The notes below the pieces were generated by a model, which was not told where the DNA came from, made no database searches, and saw nothing but the letters and a program-made list of their open reading frames with translations. Below, one piece after another: positions 54,001-63,602 of a DNA stretch of 64,000 nucleotides (positions are counted from its first letter, which is position 1; the number at the start of each line of letters is the position of its first letter). Location of the stretch: NCBI GenBank assembly GCA_016786615.1, contig JAEUVX010000004.1, positions 279,532 through 343,531 of the forward strand, written 5' to 3'. The stretch comes from Flavipsychrobacter sp. (GTDB lineage Bacteria; Bacteroidota; Bacteroidia; Chitinophagales; Chitinophagaceae). The position numbers and the translations under genes are program-made.

Positions 54001-54509
54001 ACAAATTCTACCCGAAAGTATTTGAAGAGGGTTTTGCCTTTCGGCAGGAATATGGTGATGTATCTGCAGTGCCTACTTCTATTTTCTTCTACGGTATGCA
54101 GATGGGACAGGATACTACGATAGAAATTGCGAAAGGAAAGACATTGCTGATACGCTTGCTGAGCATAGGCCCGGTAGATGATAACGGTAAGCGCACCGTA
54201 TTCTTCAAACTGAACGGGCAGACGCGCAATGTGGATGTGTTGGATAAGTCTGTAAAAGTACAAAAGGTTGAAAACCGGAAAGCAGATAAAGCAGATGCTA
54301 ACCAGGTAGGTGCGCCGCTACAAGGCATGCTGTCGAAACTGTTGGTGAATAAAGGCGATAAAGTAAAGAAAAACCAACCACTGTTTGTAATAGAAGCCAT
54401 GAAGATGGAAACTGTTGTAACTGCTCCGCATGATGCTACGATAACCGGTATTGACTTGCCATCGGGTACATTGGTAAATACAGGCGACCTAGTGATGGTA
54501 ATTGCTTAG
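51069..54509 (+). CDS. pyc: pyruvate carboxylase
   Basis: The 1146-residue single-chain biotin enzyme makes oxaloacetate from pyruvate, bicarbonate and ATP. Domains are biotin carboxylase/ATP-grasp (about 1-455; HPGYGFLSENANFA, LMLKAAAGGGGRGMR, FIEVNPRIQVEHTVTE), carboxyltransferase (about 530-800; DTTFRDAHQSLLATRMRT, MEVWGGATFDV, HLHTHDTSS), an allosteric/linker region, and a biotinyl domain whose biotin Lys is K1112 in EAMKMETVV. With mdh and sucA in the window it supplies the TCA cycle. It has its own -7 box and a bidirectional terminator. Confidence 0.97.
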   Translation: MNIKKLLIANRGEIAIRICRAASELNIQTVAVYTYEDRYSLHRYKADEAYQIGEDADPLKPYLNITEIIRVAKECGADAIHPGYGFLSENANFAAKCAEHGIVFVGPSPEAMAALGDKVTAKEVAQKAGIPLIESNVDALVDEVTALKEAQRIGYPLMLKAAAGGGGRGMRVVRDDEQLKKAFHEARSEAKNAFGDDTVFLEKFVENPKHIEIQIAADRHGNIVHLYERDCSVQRRFQKVVEVAPSTTLSQAALNKLYGYAVKIAEAVNYNNLGTVEFLVDAAENIYFIEVNPRIQVEHTVTEMITGVDLIKTQLFIADGYKLSDKEIGLGNQQAIPKNGVAIQCRITTEDPASDFKPDYGTLLTYRNATGFGVRLDEGSSYPGMKISPFFDSMLVKVSTWGNTQQDAAQKMHRALREFRIRGVKNNIPFLENLITNKDFIEGKATVNFIQEHPELFNMPQRQDRGTKMLKFLGEVTVNGNSDVKVKHDGRKFEKPIVPAFDSLLPYPKGTKDLLTELGPDAFAQWLKNEKQIHYTDTTFRDAHQSLLATRMRTYDMMKVAKSFAMNHPNTFSMEVWGGATFDVCIRFLKEDPWKRLADLRKAIPNILLQMLIRGANGVGYAAYPDNLIEKFVEKSWETGVDIFRIFDSLNWMENVVPVIDMVRKRTGGLAEASLCYTGDILDVKRTKYTLDYYLRIAKDLENAGAHILAIKDMSGLLKPYAAKELISALKSTVNIPIHLHTHDTSSLQPATYMMAIDAGVDVVDCALGSLSGLTSQPNFNAIVEMMKFHERENQYDIKSLNRYSDYWGAVREYYYPFESGLKASAADVFQHEIPGGQYSNLKPQAIALGLGDKFEQIKDMYATVNDMFGDIVKVTPSSKVVGDMAQFMVANNLTREEVYANGENISFPESVQQFFMGEIGQPEGGLPKDLQKIVLKDKMPFTDRPNKHLPPVDFDKEFEAFKEKFSKDLTMMDFLSYKFYPKVFEEGFAFRQEYGDVSAVPTSIFFYGMQMGQDTTIEIAKGKTLLIRLLSIGPVDDNGKRTVFFKLNGQTRNVDVLDKSVKVQKVENRKADKADANQVGAPLQGMLSKLLVNKGDKVKKNQPLFVIEAMKMETVVTAPHDATITGIDLPSGTLVNTGDLVMVIA

Positions 54510-54520
54510 GTATTGCTAAT

Positions 54521-54556
54521 AAAAGAAAGGTGCCAATGTGAGTTGGCACCTTTTTT
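54521..54556. terminator. bidirectional terminator between pyc and ispH
   Basis: AAAGGTGCCAA (54526-54536) pairs with TTGGCACCTTT (54543-54553) and is flanked by an A run on the left and a T run on the right. It can end both converging transcripts. Confidence 0.9.
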
Positions 54557-54575
54557 ATGTTCAATATTATTTTAA

Positions 54576-55802
54576 TTAAGCCCATGTGGCAACAACAGTG
54601 GCTAATGCTTCGCTATTGCCGGTCAGTTCTGCCAGTCGTTCCATTACACGTTCTACCAATGCATCAGGGCAAGAAGCACCAGATGTAATCATAATACGCA
54701 GCGGCGATTTGTTCGGCAGATAATTATTTGTTTCAACTTCTGTATGTGTATGCAGGTCGAAATGCTTGATAAGTGTATCAGATATAAGACATTCTTCATC
54801 CTTTATAAAGAACGTAGGCAACTTCAGTTCGCAAAGTTCTACAAGGTGCGATGTATTAGAACTGTTATATCCACCTATTACAATCGCCAAGTCTGCATCA
54901 GTATCCAGCATGCCTTGTACGGCACTTTGGTTGTCGTTTGTGGCATAGCAAAGTGTATCGCGGGTGTCAGCTACATAGTCACTAATAGCATCTGCTGTTG
55001 GCTTGTATCGGTCTATCATCACTTGTTTCAGATAGTCTGCAATGCCTTGCGTTTCGCTGGCAAGCATGGTTGTCTGGTTTACAACGCCTATACGTTGCAG
55101 GTCTTTGGTTACATCAAACCCCTCAGAGTATTGACCTTTGAAGTCTGTATAAAACTGTTCAGCAGGTAATTCGCCTGTTATGTATTTCGCAAGACGTTCC
55201 GTCTGCTCCATATCCTTTACTACAACTGTATGTGTGTTTGCCTGGCTATGCGAAAACGTAGCGCGTGTTTCTTCGTGGTTGGGTTTGCCGTGTACTACAA
55301 TCGTGTAGCCATCTTTACCGATTTTCTCAGCACGGTTCCATACTTTCTCTACAAACGGGCAGGTGGTTTCGTACCTGCTTGGTTCAATGCCTTTATCGCG
55401 AAGTGTTTTTTCGAGCTCCAATGTAGTGCCGAATGCAGGTATGATAACAATGTCATCTGACTTTAACTCATCCCAACCCATCAGCATATTGCCTTTGGTA
55501 TCCATTATGAATTTTACGCCAAGGTTGTGCAGGTCTGCATTTACACCGGGATTGTGTATCATTTCGCTCAGCAGGAAAACTCTTTTGTCAGGGTTTTCAG
55601 ATACAGCACGGAAGGCAATTTCTATTGCATTCTCTACACCATAACAAAAACCGAAGTGGCGTGCAAGGATAAGTTGTAAAGAACCTGCCTCCAGAATAGT
55701 GGGGGCGAAATCCTTTTTCATTTTATCAGCCGCTTTGCGCTTTTGTTTGATGGCAGTAACCAGTGTACTGCGGTAGTGTACCGGAACGTCAAATGATTTC
55801 AT
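54576..55802 (-). CDS. ispH: 4-hydroxy-3-methylbut-2-enyl diphosphate reductase
   Basis: The 408-residue iron-sulfur enzyme makes IPP and DMAPP in the last step of the MEP pathway. The three cluster Cys are visible: C53 in ARHFGFCYGVENAI, one in YETTCPFVEKVWNRA, and one in SGASCPDALVERV. It is about 90 residues longer than the E. coli protein because of an N-terminal extension (about 1-40) and internal insertions, as in other Bacteroidota. It is transcribed alone on the minus strand. Confidence 0.93.
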   Translation of the reverse strand: MKSFDVPVHYRSTLVTAIKQKRKAADKMKKDFAPTILEAGSLQLILARHFGFCYGVENAIEIAFRAVSENPDKRVFLLSEMIHNPGVNADLHNLGVKFIMDTKGNMLMGWDELKSDDIVIIPAFGTTLELEKTLRDKGIEPSRYETTCPFVEKVWNRAEKIGKDGYTIVVHGKPNHEETRATFSHSQANTHTVVVKDMEQTERLAKYITGELPAEQFYTDFKGQYSEGFDVTKDLQRIGVVNQTTMLASETQGIADYLKQVMIDRYKPTADAISDYVADTRDTLCYATNDNQSAVQGMLDTDADLAIVIGGYNSSNTSHLVELCELKLPTFFIKDEECLISDTLIKHFDLHTHTEVETNNYLPNKSPLRIMITSGASCPDALVERVMERLAELTGNSEALATVVATWA

Positions 55803-55850
55803 TGCGGTGCAAAGTTACACTTTAGGCTGTTATGAAATGTATAATGTGCG

Positions 55851-56912
55851 TTAGCTTCTCAGCTTGGTTACCTTCACGTTCATGCCGGGTTTTGCCTGCA
55901 TCAGTCCGGTAAGTATGATGGTGTCGCCAGCTGCGATACCCTGAATAATCTCTACTTTATCGCTTGTACGTTGCCCAAGTTTGACAACTGTAAGTTCAAT
56001 TTTGCCATCCTTGATGCGGGCAACCTTTTTGTCTTTAGTAGTGGGTATAATCGCCTGCGACGGTATCAGTATGGCATTATCCTCACTTTTCAATGGTATG
56101 GTAACATTTGCATATGAACCGGCAATCAACTTGCCATCAGTATTCGAAACAATGGCTCTTACCTTTACAGTACGTGTACCTGCTTCGGCACCAGCATCTA
56201 TAGCAGCAATTTTGCCACTTAAAGTATCAGTTCTGCCTGCTACAGAGAAATTTACAGTATTACCAACAGCAATAGATTTCAAGTACTGTTCTGGTATATT
56301 GAAGTCCATCTTTAATTGATGTGTCTGCTGCAGGGTAGAAATAACTGTAGTAGGAGATACTACAGCACCGATACTGATGGTGCGTATACCTATTGTACCA
56401 TCAAAAGGAGCTATGATTCGAGCTGCCCTTAACTGTGCTTCTGCAAAAGCTATATCTGCATTGATAGATGCTATCTGTGCTTCTGTGGTTTCATAATCTT
56501 GTTCGCTGATGCCGCCTATTTTCAAAAGCTCTTCCTGTCGTTTCAGGATGTTTTGTTGCAGTTTCAGTTGAGAACGTTGTTTTTGAAGTTGTGCTCTTAT
56601 CTCTCCATCATAAAGCTGTATCAAAGTTTGTCCCTTGTTTACTTTACTGCCTTCTTTAAAGTTGATGTCTGTAACACGCCCTGCTATTTCAGGGTGTATT
56701 TCAATTTCTTCATTTGCAAGCAGTGAACCACTTGCAGCATATTCGCTGCTGAAAGATTGTGCCGTTGCAACATATGCTTCAGCGTTCAATCCTTTGGGCT
56801 TACCTTTTGCACCCGCATTTTCGTCATCACCGTTTTTACAAGCACCTGCTAATGTCACCAACAATAAAAAAAATGCAGTCTGTTTTTGGTAGGCCATGCT
56901 CGTTCCTTTCAT
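55851..56912 (-). CDS. RND-efflux periplasmic adaptor lipoprotein (membrane fusion protein)
   Basis: The 353-residue protein has a lipoprotein-type leader ending LAGAC; an alternative start at MAYQKQ, five codons later, is also possible. The HlyD/AcrA order is present: first half of the lipoyl domain (NEEIEIHPEIAGRVTDINFKEGSKV), an alpha-hairpin coiled coil (about 105-160), the second lipoyl half (APFDGTIGIRTISIGAVVSP), and the beta-barrel and membrane-proximal domain (SKVNFSV ... KSEDNAILIPSQAI). No RND pump or TolC-type gene is adjacent, so its partners lie elsewhere. Confidence 0.88.
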   Translation of the reverse strand: MKGTSMAYQKQTAFFLLLVTLAGACKNGDDENAGAKGKPKGLNAEAYVATAQSFSSEYAASGSLLANEEIEIHPEIAGRVTDINFKEGSKVNKGQTLIQLYDGEIRAQLQKQRSQLKLQQNILKRQEELLKIGGISEQDYETTEAQIASINADIAFAEAQLRAARIIAPFDGTIGIRTISIGAVVSPTTVISTLQQTHQLKMDFNIPEQYLKSIAVGNTVNFSVAGRTDTLSGKIAAIDAGAEAGTRTVKVRAIVSNTDGKLIAGSYANVTIPLKSEDNAILIPSQAIIPTTKDKKVARIKDGKIELTVVKLGQRTSDKVEIIQGIAAGDTIILTGLMQAKPGMNVKVTKLRS

Positions 56913-56962
56913 TATTTATTCAGAAATTGTGAAGCAAATATATTGATAACTCATGTAGCAAC

Positions 56963-58069
56963 ATGCAAGAAGTACATCATAAATGGCATTGGCGCTATAA
57001 GCAAAAACTAATCAAACTGGCTGTAATCATAGCTGTTTGTGCTGTCGGTATGTTATACCTGGCTGATTGCCCGTGCCATGCAGATGTGTATAATCAATAT
57101 GTATTTCAGCCATACCAGCTATTACGAAACCTTGTCTTCGGAAAAATACCATTCAGCATCGGGGATATTGTATATATATCTTGGGGCTGCAGTTTGCTGA
57201 TATTAGTGTTAAGGTGGTTGTACTACCTGATGAGTATTCGTGAGTATGCAGAAACACTGCGTTATGCATTTATAAAAGCTATGGGAGGCCTGGCATCTAT
57301 CTATCTTATGTTTATGATTGGCTGGGGTGGAAATTATTACAAAGAACCACTATCAAAATATTGGCTGGTGGATGAAAACAGGTGGAATGACAGCTCAATT
57401 ATTGCTTTTGATAAATATCTGGTGCAACAATTAAACATTACAGCACCGCATTACAAGTCATATAACTTTAAAGAAATAACACGCAGGGCAGAGGGTTATT
57501 ATAAAAAACATACTGATTGCTACAGGAATGGTAAGGGATTAGAAGTAAAAGCTTCTTTATTCGGTAACTGGTTGCAATACATGGGTGTTCAGGGCTATTA
57601 TAATCCATTTACAGGCGAAGGACAGGTGAATAAGGGTGAGCTGCATTTTATGTTGCCCTATGTTGTCAGTCATGAGTTGGCACACCAGTCGGGTGTTGGG
57701 GCAGAAGATGATGCTAACTTGTTGGCATATGCATTATCGGTTCAGACAAATGATACCACGTTTATGTATTCCGCTTATTTCAATGTCTGGCTATACACAC
57801 ATATGCAGCTGCGCATGCGCGATACTGTGGCGGCGAATGTTATCAAAAAAGATTTAAACCCTATTACATTACAACATATAAAAGAGCTGAGAGAGCAACG
57901 AAAAAAATACCGCAGCAAGTTAGGCGCATATACAGGAGATATGTACGATCAATACCTGAAACTCAATGGCCAGAAAGATGGCATTGAAAGCTACGATAAA
58001 GTAACCGTCAGCGCATGGCTCTGGGAGTTGCAGCGCAACAACAGGATTATAAAGCTGAATATCCCTTAA
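56963..58069 (+). CDS. DUF3810-type membrane protein with HExxH metalloprotease motif
   Basis: The 368-residue protein has three N-terminal membrane helices (about 15-35, 65-85, 105-125) and a soluble domain with HELAHQ (H237-E-x-x-H241) followed by [15 protein letters not shown]. The E in AED is the likely third zinc ligand, so it resembles a zinc peptidase of the DUF3810 group. The substrate is unknown. Its stop codon shares two bases with the stop of the convergent mutase gene, so the two 3' ends overlap by four bases. Confidence 0.75.
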   Translation: MQEVHHKWHWRYKQKLIKLAVIIAVCAVGMLYLADCPCHADVYNQYVFQPYQLLRNLVFGKIPFSIGDIVYISWGCSLLILVLRWLYYLMSIREYAETLRYAFIKAMGGLASIYLMFMIGWGGNYYKEPLSKYWLVDENRWNDSSIIAFDKYLVQQLNITAPHYKSYNFKEITRRAEGYYKKHTDCYRNGKGLEVKASLFGNWLQYMGVQGYYNPFTGEGQVNKGELHFMLPYVVSHELAHQSGVGAEDDANLLAYALSVQTNDTTFMYSAYFNVWLYTHMQLRMRDTVAANVIKKDLNPITLQHIKELREQRKKYRSKLGAYTGDMYDQYLKLNGQKDGIESYDKVTVSAWLWELQRNNRIIKLNIP

Positions 58070-59619
58070 CCTTTATATTCTCCCCATACACCACGCAAGG
58101 TATCTGCTATTTCGCCAAGCGTACAGAGGTTTTCTACCGCTTCTATAACGGCAGGCATCAGATTGTCTGTGCCCAAAGCTTTTTCACGTATAGTTGCAAG
58201 GCTGGCATCTGCTTTTACATTGTCGCGTTTTGCGCGCAGTGCTTTCAGCTTTTCACTTTGTACTACGCGGATTGAGTCATCTATTTTTAATAGCGGCGTG
58301 TCGTTGGTTTCTTTTGAAGTGAATTTGTTTACACCCACTATTATTTTATCACCCGTTTCAATGTCTTTGTTGTATTTATAAGCGCTGCGGGCAATCTCTT
58401 CCTGTATAAAGCCTTGTTCGATAGCTTTTACTGCGCCACCCATTGCATCTGTTTTATCTATCAGCTTCCATGCAGCAGTCTCTACTTCATTTGTCAGTTG
58501 CTCTACGTAGTAAGAACCTGCTAACGGGTCTACGGTATCAGTAACGCCACTTTCAAAAGCTATGATTTGTTGTGTGCGTAATGCTATGGTTGCTGCAGCT
58601 TCTGTTGGCAATGAAAGCGCCTCGTCATAACCATTTGTATGCAGCGATTGTGTGCCGCCCAATACAGCACTTAAAGCCTGTAGCGATACACGTACTATAT
58701 TGTTTTGTGGTTGTTGTGCGGTAAGTGTACTACCGCCGGTTTGTGTGTGGAAGCGCAGCATTTGTGCTTTAGGGTCTGTAGCGCCAAGGTCTTTGGTAAT
58801 CTTAGCCCACATACGACGTGCAGCACGGAATTTGGCTACCTCTTCAAATATATTGTTGTGTGCATTGAAGAAGAATGAAAGACGTTGAGCAAATACGTTG
58901 ATGTCAAGCCCTTTTGCTATAGCAGCTTGCAGGTATGCTTTACCATTTGCTAATGTGAAAGCCAACTCTTGCACAGCAGTAGAGCCTGCCTCGCGTATGT
59001 GATAGCCCGAAATGGAAATAGTATTCCACTTAGGTACTTCTTTACTACAGTATTCGAATATATCTGTGATGATACGCATAGATGGTGCAGGCGGATATAT
59101 ATATGTACCGCGAGCTGCGTATTCTTTCAGGATGTCATTCTGGATAGTACCTGATATTTTTCTAACATCAGCACCTTGTTTCTTGGCAAGCGCTATGTAC
59201 AATGAAAGTAGGATGAAACCCGTAGCATTGATAGTCATAGACGTAGATACATCCTGTAGGTTGATACCTTTAAAGAGTATCTCCATGTCTTCCAAAGAAT
59301 CAATGGCAACACCTACTTTACCTACTTCACCCTCGCTCATAGCGTGGTCGGAGTCGTAGCCTATTTGTGTTGGGAGGTCGAAAGCAACTGAAAGCCCCAT
59401 CACGCCTTGGCTTAGCAGGAAGTGGTAGCGTTTGTTAGATTCTTCGGCAGTACTGAAGCCCGCGTATTGGCGCATGGTCCAAAGTCTGTCGCGATACATG
59501 GCAGCGTGCACACCACGGGTAAAGGGGAACTCACCCGGCTTTTCGGTCATTGCCACCGGTTCGCAATACACTTGCTTTATTTCAATACCAGAATCTGTAA
59601 CAATTTTCTTGTCGCTCAC
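58066..59619 (-). CDS. methylmalonyl-CoA mutase-family catalytic subunit (no B12-binding domain)
   Basis: The 517-residue protein is the TIM-barrel half of an acyl-CoA mutase. Landmarks are [65 protein letters not shown] and [10 protein letters not shown]. It ends where the cobalamin domain would begin; no DxHxxG...GG segment is present. It should therefore pair with a separate B12-binding subunit, as in archaeal McmA1/A2 or ICM. At the position after TRGV where well-studied methylmalonyl-CoA mutases have a substrate-contacting Tyr, a His is found, so the substrate may not be methylmalonyl-CoA. Confidence 0.85.
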   Translation of the reverse strand: MSDKKIVTDSGIEIKQVYCEPVAMTEKPGEFPFTRGVHAAMYRDRLWTMRQYAGFSTAEESNKRYHFLLSQGVMGLSVAFDLPTQIGYDSDHAMSEGEVGKVGVAIDSLEDMEILFKGINLQDVSTSMTINATGFILLSLYIALAKKQGADVRKISGTIQNDILKEYAARGTYIYPPAPSMRIITDIFEYCSKEVPKWNTISISGYHIREAGSTAVQELAFTLANGKAYLQAAIAKGLDINVFAQRLSFFFNAHNNIFEEVAKFRAARRMWAKITKDLGATDPKAQMLRFHTQTGGSTLTAQQPQNNIVRVSLQALSAVLGGTQSLHTNGYDEALSLPTEAAATIALRTQQIIAFESGVTDTVDPLAGSYYVEQLTNEVETAAWKLIDKTDAMGGAVKAIEQGFIQEEIARSAYKYNKDIETGDKIIVGVNKFTSKETNDTPLLKIDDSIRVVQSEKLKALRAKRDNVKADASLATIREKALGTDNLMPAVIEAVENLCTLGEIADTLRGVWGEYKG

Positions 59620-59652
59620 TATTATTCGTTTATGCTGTCGGATATAAATTTA

Positions 59653-60195
59653 TTATGCCATGGCACCCATAGAGAGGATGCGCTTTGCTTCTTCATTGAT
59701 GATTTGTAGCGCAACGGTTGTTGGTGGTTCGCTTGCATCTGTCAGCACCACATCTACTATGCGCATATGCAGTTCTTTTGCAGGTGCATCGGGCTTCAGT
59801 TGTTGTGCGATTACGCCAACCATATTTATTTCTTGCTCCATTACACCTTTCACGGTATTCCATACATTGCTCGATACATATATCTGCTGAGATAGGTTGT
59901 GCTCAAACTCGCTGCGGATATTGAATACCAAAGCTTGCTGCAGGTCTGTTACCGTCATGCCGCTCATATATACACGTGGTATTAACGAACGAGGGGTGAT
60001 GCGTTCTATATACAATGCCAGTCTTTCATAAGCCTGCAGGCGCATGCGCACTGTAAACTCTTGGTTTTCACGTAGCATGGCAAATTGTTTGCGTTGCGTT
60101 TCCGTTACCAGGAATTTCTGAACAATCAGGTAGCAGGCTATTAGTACAATGATTGAGGGCAGGACGTATTTAAGTATTTCTAATGCAGTAATCAT
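59653..60195 (-). CDS. single-pass membrane protein with cytoplasmic helical domain, function unknown
   Basis: The 180-residue protein has one N-terminal transmembrane segment (about 10-28, YVLPSIIVLIACYLIVQKF) and a long charged helical region (ETQRKQFAMLRENQEFTVRMRLQAYERLALYIERITP). The conserved-looking second half contains LQQALVFNIRSEFEHNLSQQIYVS. I have seen proteins of this design in many Bacteroidota but cannot name a function. It lies 33 bases upstream of the mutase gene on the same strand and may be co-transcribed with it. Confidence 0.6.
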   Translation of the reverse strand: MITALEILKYVLPSIIVLIACYLIVQKFLVTETQRKQFAMLRENQEFTVRMRLQAYERLALYIERITPRSLIPRVYMSGMTVTDLQQALVFNIRSEFEHNLSQQIYVSSNVWNTVKGVMEQEINMVGVIAQQLKPDAPAKELHMRIVDVVLTDASEPPTTVALQIINEEAKRILSMGAMA

Positions 60196-60270
60196 TTTAT
60201 AAAATTGAACCGCAAATTAAGGTGTTTTTGCGTGGTTGAGATGTGTTTTCTCCTTAATTTGACGGTTATT

Positions 60271-61071
60271 ATGAAAGCTGAAGATATATACATAGATATA
60301 AACAGGCAATTGTGGAATGAAAAAACACCACACCATGTTAATTCCGAATTTTATGATAATGATTCATTTATTGCAGGTAAATCAACATTGAAAGAAGTAG
60401 AGCTAGGCTTGCTGGGAGATATAAAAGGCAAATCTGTATTGCATTTGCAATGCCATTTCGGTCAGGATACCATGTCATTGTCTCGGATGGGCGCAAAGTG
60501 CACAGGCGTCGATTTTTCTGATGTAGCAATGGATAAGGCAAGAGAATTGAATGCACTACTAGGATTGAATGCAACATTTATTTGCTCTGATGTATACAAG
60601 CTGCCAGAAGTGCTGCAAGAGAAGTTTGATATTGTTTTCACCACTTACGGCGTACTTGGCTGGTTGCCCGATATGCAGCGATGGGCAAATGTAGTTTCGC
60701 ATTTTCTTAAGCCCAGCGGTAAGCTTGTATTAGTAGAATTGCACCCCGCAGTGTGGATGTTCGATAGTGCATTTACCTATATACAATATCCTTACTTCAA
60801 CAAAGAGGCCATTGTTGAAACACTGCAAGGTACTTATGCAGATAGAAACGCAGATATAGAACTGCAGGAAATAGGATGGAATCATCCGTTGTCAGAAGTA
60901 ATGCAGTCATTGATTAATGCCGGTGTATCTATTGAGATATTTAACGAGTACGATTATTCTACACAAAATTGCTTTGCAAACATGGTAGAGGTAGCACCGG
61001 ATAAATTCTGTTTGAAGGGTATGGAGGGTAAACTTCCGCTGATGTATGCTATTGTAGCAAAAAAGAAATAG
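60271..61071 (+). CDS. class I SAM-dependent methyltransferase
   Basis: I start at ATG 60271 (MKAEDIYIDINRQLWNEKT; 266 residues). An upstream TTG would add 22 residues with no family match. Motif I is SVLHLQCHFGQDTMSLSRMG (VLDLGCGxG-like, with Cys instead of Gly at one position), motif II is CTGVDFSDVAMDKA, and YGVLGWLPDMQRWANVVSHFLKPSGKLVLVEL is the late core. The acceptor is unknown. The helicase gene begins on the last base of its stop codon, so they are translationally coupled. Confidence 0.8.
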   Translation: MKAEDIYIDINRQLWNEKTPHHVNSEFYDNDSFIAGKSTLKEVELGLLGDIKGKSVLHLQCHFGQDTMSLSRMGAKCTGVDFSDVAMDKARELNALLGLNATFICSDVYKLPEVLQEKFDIVFTTYGVLGWLPDMQRWANVVSHFLKPSGKLVLVELHPAVWMFDSAFTYIQYPYFNKEAIVETLQGTYADRNADIELQEIGWNHPLSEVMQSLINAGVSIEIFNEYDYSTQNCFANMVEVAPDKFCLKGMEGKLPLMYAIVAKKK

Positions 61072-63548
61072 TGGCAGGAAAGAATAAGCACATATCGGCA
61101 AGCGGGTTTAATATAATTAATGAATGGTTGCAGTCAAAAAGCTTGCAGCCATTTCCGTTTCAGGAAGAAACCTGGCAGTTGTATGCGGAGGGGCTGAGCG
61201 GTATAGTAAATGCCCCTACCGGCTTTGGTAAAACATTTTCTGTATTTCTGGGGGTGGTTATCGATTGGATAAATCATAACCCTGATTATATATCCCGAAA
61301 AAAGAATGGATTACAATTATTGTGGGTAACACCACTGCGCGCATTGGCAAAAGATGTGGGGCGTGCAATGGAGGAGGCTTTGTTTGAATTAGGCATCCCA
61401 TGGAGGGTAGCAGTAAGAAATGGCGATACTACCACTGCCGAAAGACAAAAACAAAAGACGAATACTCCGGAGGTGTTAATCATAACGCCCGAAAGCCTGC
61501 ATCTGCTTATTGCGACGAAGCACAATAAAGAACTCTTTAAAAACCTGAAATGTGTTGCGGTAGATGAATGGCATGAATTATTAGGAACAAAACGTGGTGT
61601 GCAGGTAGAACTCGCTTTGTCGTATCTCAAGACATTAAGCAGTGCTGAGTCGCTATTAAGGATTTGGGGCATCTCTGCCACTATCGGCAATCTCGATGAA
61701 GCATTATATGTGTTGCTTGGCGATAATCACAACGGTACTATTGTAAAAGCAGATATTCGTAAAGAGATAGCGATACATACCATCTTGCCCGAAACTGTTG
61801 AGTGTTTTCCTTGGGCGGGCCATTTAGGCATCAGGATGATAGAGCATGTATTGCCTGTGATACATAATAATACATCCACCCTTTTATTTACAAACGTTCG
61901 TTCTCAGGCAGAGATGTGGTATCAGGCGTTGCTGGATGCAGACCCAGACCTTGCGGGCGTTATTGCATTGCATCATAGCGCCATTGATGCCGAAGTAAGG
62001 GTGTGGGTAGAAGAACAACTGCATGCCGGTACATTGAAAGTAGTAGTATGTACTGCAAGTTTAGATCTTGGGGTGGATTTTCGTCCGGTAGATACAGTTA
62101 TACAAGTTGGCAGCCCTAAAGGTATTGCGCGCTTTCTGCAACGTGCAGGCCGCAGTGGGCACTCGCCGGGCGCTGTCAGTAATATATACTTTGTTCCTAC
62201 TCATTCGTTGGAAATTGTAGAAGCTGCTGCACTGCAGGAAGCATACGAAAAGCAATTGGTAGAAAGCCGTACACCTGTAGTGCTGGCATTTGATACATTG
62301 GTGCAATACATGGTTACCCGCGCGGTGGGCGATGGTTTTGTGAGTGATGACTTGTTTGCAGAAGTAAGAACCACAAATTGCTACAGGGATATTACAGATA
62401 GTGAATGGGAATGGCTGCTGGCATTTATAACATACGGAGGCTCGCTGCTTCGTGAATATGATGAATATCATAGGGTAGTAAATGTCGATGGTGTGTATAG
62501 AGTGGCGAACAGGCGTGTAGCGATGCGGCACAGATTGCATATAGGTACGATAGTGGGAGAGGCATTGTTGCGGGTAAAGTTTATGAGTGGGGGTAATGTA
62601 GGTACGATAGAAGAGTATTTTATTTCAAAGCTTGTTCCCGGAGATGTATTTGTGTTAGCAGGCAGAAAGCTGGAGCTGGTTATGATACGCGATATGGTAG
62701 TATATGTACGCAAGTCGAATGCAAAGAAAGCGCACGTGCCGGCATGGGCAGGTGGACGAATGCCATTGTCTGCAAATCTTGGCAGTGTGCTGCGGCATAA
62801 GTTTCAGCAGGCAGCGTTAGAGCCACATACAAATGAGCTGCTTATGTTCATGCAACCATTGTTTCAGAAACAACAGGAATTATCTGTTGTGCCGAAAGAA
62901 GATGAATTACTAGTAGAGCTTATTAATACAAAAGATGGGTATCATTTATTCGTCTATCCGTTCGAGGGTAGGCTGGTACATCAGGCAATGGCATCATTAA
63001 TAGCTTACAGAATATCGCAGCAAATACCTATCACGTTTTCGATAGCCATGAACGATTATGGTTTTGAGTTGCTCAGCGATCAGCCAATTCCTGTTACTGA
63101 AGATAATATAAGGGCACTGTTCAATCCTGATGGATGGTATACAGACCTGAAGCGAAGCGTGAATGCGGCAGAAATGGGGCGGCGTAAATTTCGGGATGTA
63201 GCGGTTATATCCGGTTTGGTTTTCCAGGGCATGCCCGGTGCATATAAGAAACAACGCCACCTGCAAAATTCTACATCGCTTATATATGAAGTCATCAGCC
63301 AGAATGAGCCGTCAAATATATTGTTGCAGCAAGCTTATACAGAAGTATTGGCGTATGAGATAGAGTCTGCACGCCTTTACAATGCCTTGCAGCGTATACA
63401 TGAACACAACATTATAATCTCGATGCCTGTTAATCTCACACCATTCTGTTTCCCGATAAAAGTCGATTCTTTGCGAGAAGAATTGAGTAGCGAAAAACTT
63501 GAAGACAGAATAAAGAGAATGCAATTATCAGCTCAAAAGCAGGCCTGA
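61071..63548 (+). CDS. Lhr-like DEXH-box DNA helicase (ligase-associated DNA damage response type)
   Basis: The 825-residue superfamily-2 helicase starts at GTG 61071, which shares its G with the TAG stop of the methyltransferase gene. Walker A is APTGFGKT (48-55), DEWH at 165-168, SAT at 202-204, and motif VI is QRAGRSGHSPG near 365. The Lhr-specific winged-helix and C-terminal domain follows (about 430-825, including VRKSNAKKAHVPAWAGGRMPLS). This family usually sits beside an ATP-dependent ligase, an MBL-fold exonuclease and a PdeM-type phosphoesterase. None of these is adjacent upstream here, and downstream is the RNA leader region. Confidence 0.86.
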   Translation: MAGKNKHISASGFNIINEWLQSKSLQPFPFQEETWQLYAEGLSGIVNAPTGFGKTFSVFLGVVIDWINHNPDYISRKKNGLQLLWVTPLRALAKDVGRAMEEALFELGIPWRVAVRNGDTTTAERQKQKTNTPEVLIITPESLHLLIATKHNKELFKNLKCVAVDEWHELLGTKRGVQVELALSYLKTLSSAESLLRIWGISATIGNLDEALYVLLGDNHNGTIVKADIRKEIAIHTILPETVECFPWAGHLGIRMIEHVLPVIHNNTSTLLFTNVRSQAEMWYQALLDADPDLAGVIALHHSAIDAEVRVWVEEQLHAGTLKVVVCTASLDLGVDFRPVDTVIQVGSPKGIARFLQRAGRSGHSPGAVSNIYFVPTHSLEIVEAAALQEAYEKQLVESRTPVVLAFDTLVQYMVTRAVGDGFVSDDLFAEVRTTNCYRDITDSEWEWLLAFITYGGSLLREYDEYHRVVNVDGVYRVANRRVAMRHRLHIGTIVGEALLRVKFMSGGNVGTIEEYFISKLVPGDVFVLAGRKLELVMIRDMVVYVRKSNAKKAHVPAWAGGRMPLSANLGSVLRHKFQQAALEPHTNELLMFMQPLFQKQQELSVVPKEDELLVELINTKDGYHLFVYPFEGRLVHQAMASLIAYRISQQIPITFSIAMNDYGFELLSDQPIPVTEDNIRALFNPDGWYTDLKRSVNAAEMGRRKFRDVAVISGLVFQGMPGAYKKQRHLQNSTSLIYEVISQNEPSNILLQQAYTEVLAYEIESARLYNALQRIHEHNIIISMPVNLTPFCFPIKVDSLREELSSEKLEDRIKRMQLSAQKQA

Positions 63549-63602
63549 TAATTGTTTGCGTCGACATATTACAAATGCTGAATAAAAATATGCAGGACAA
63601 TG

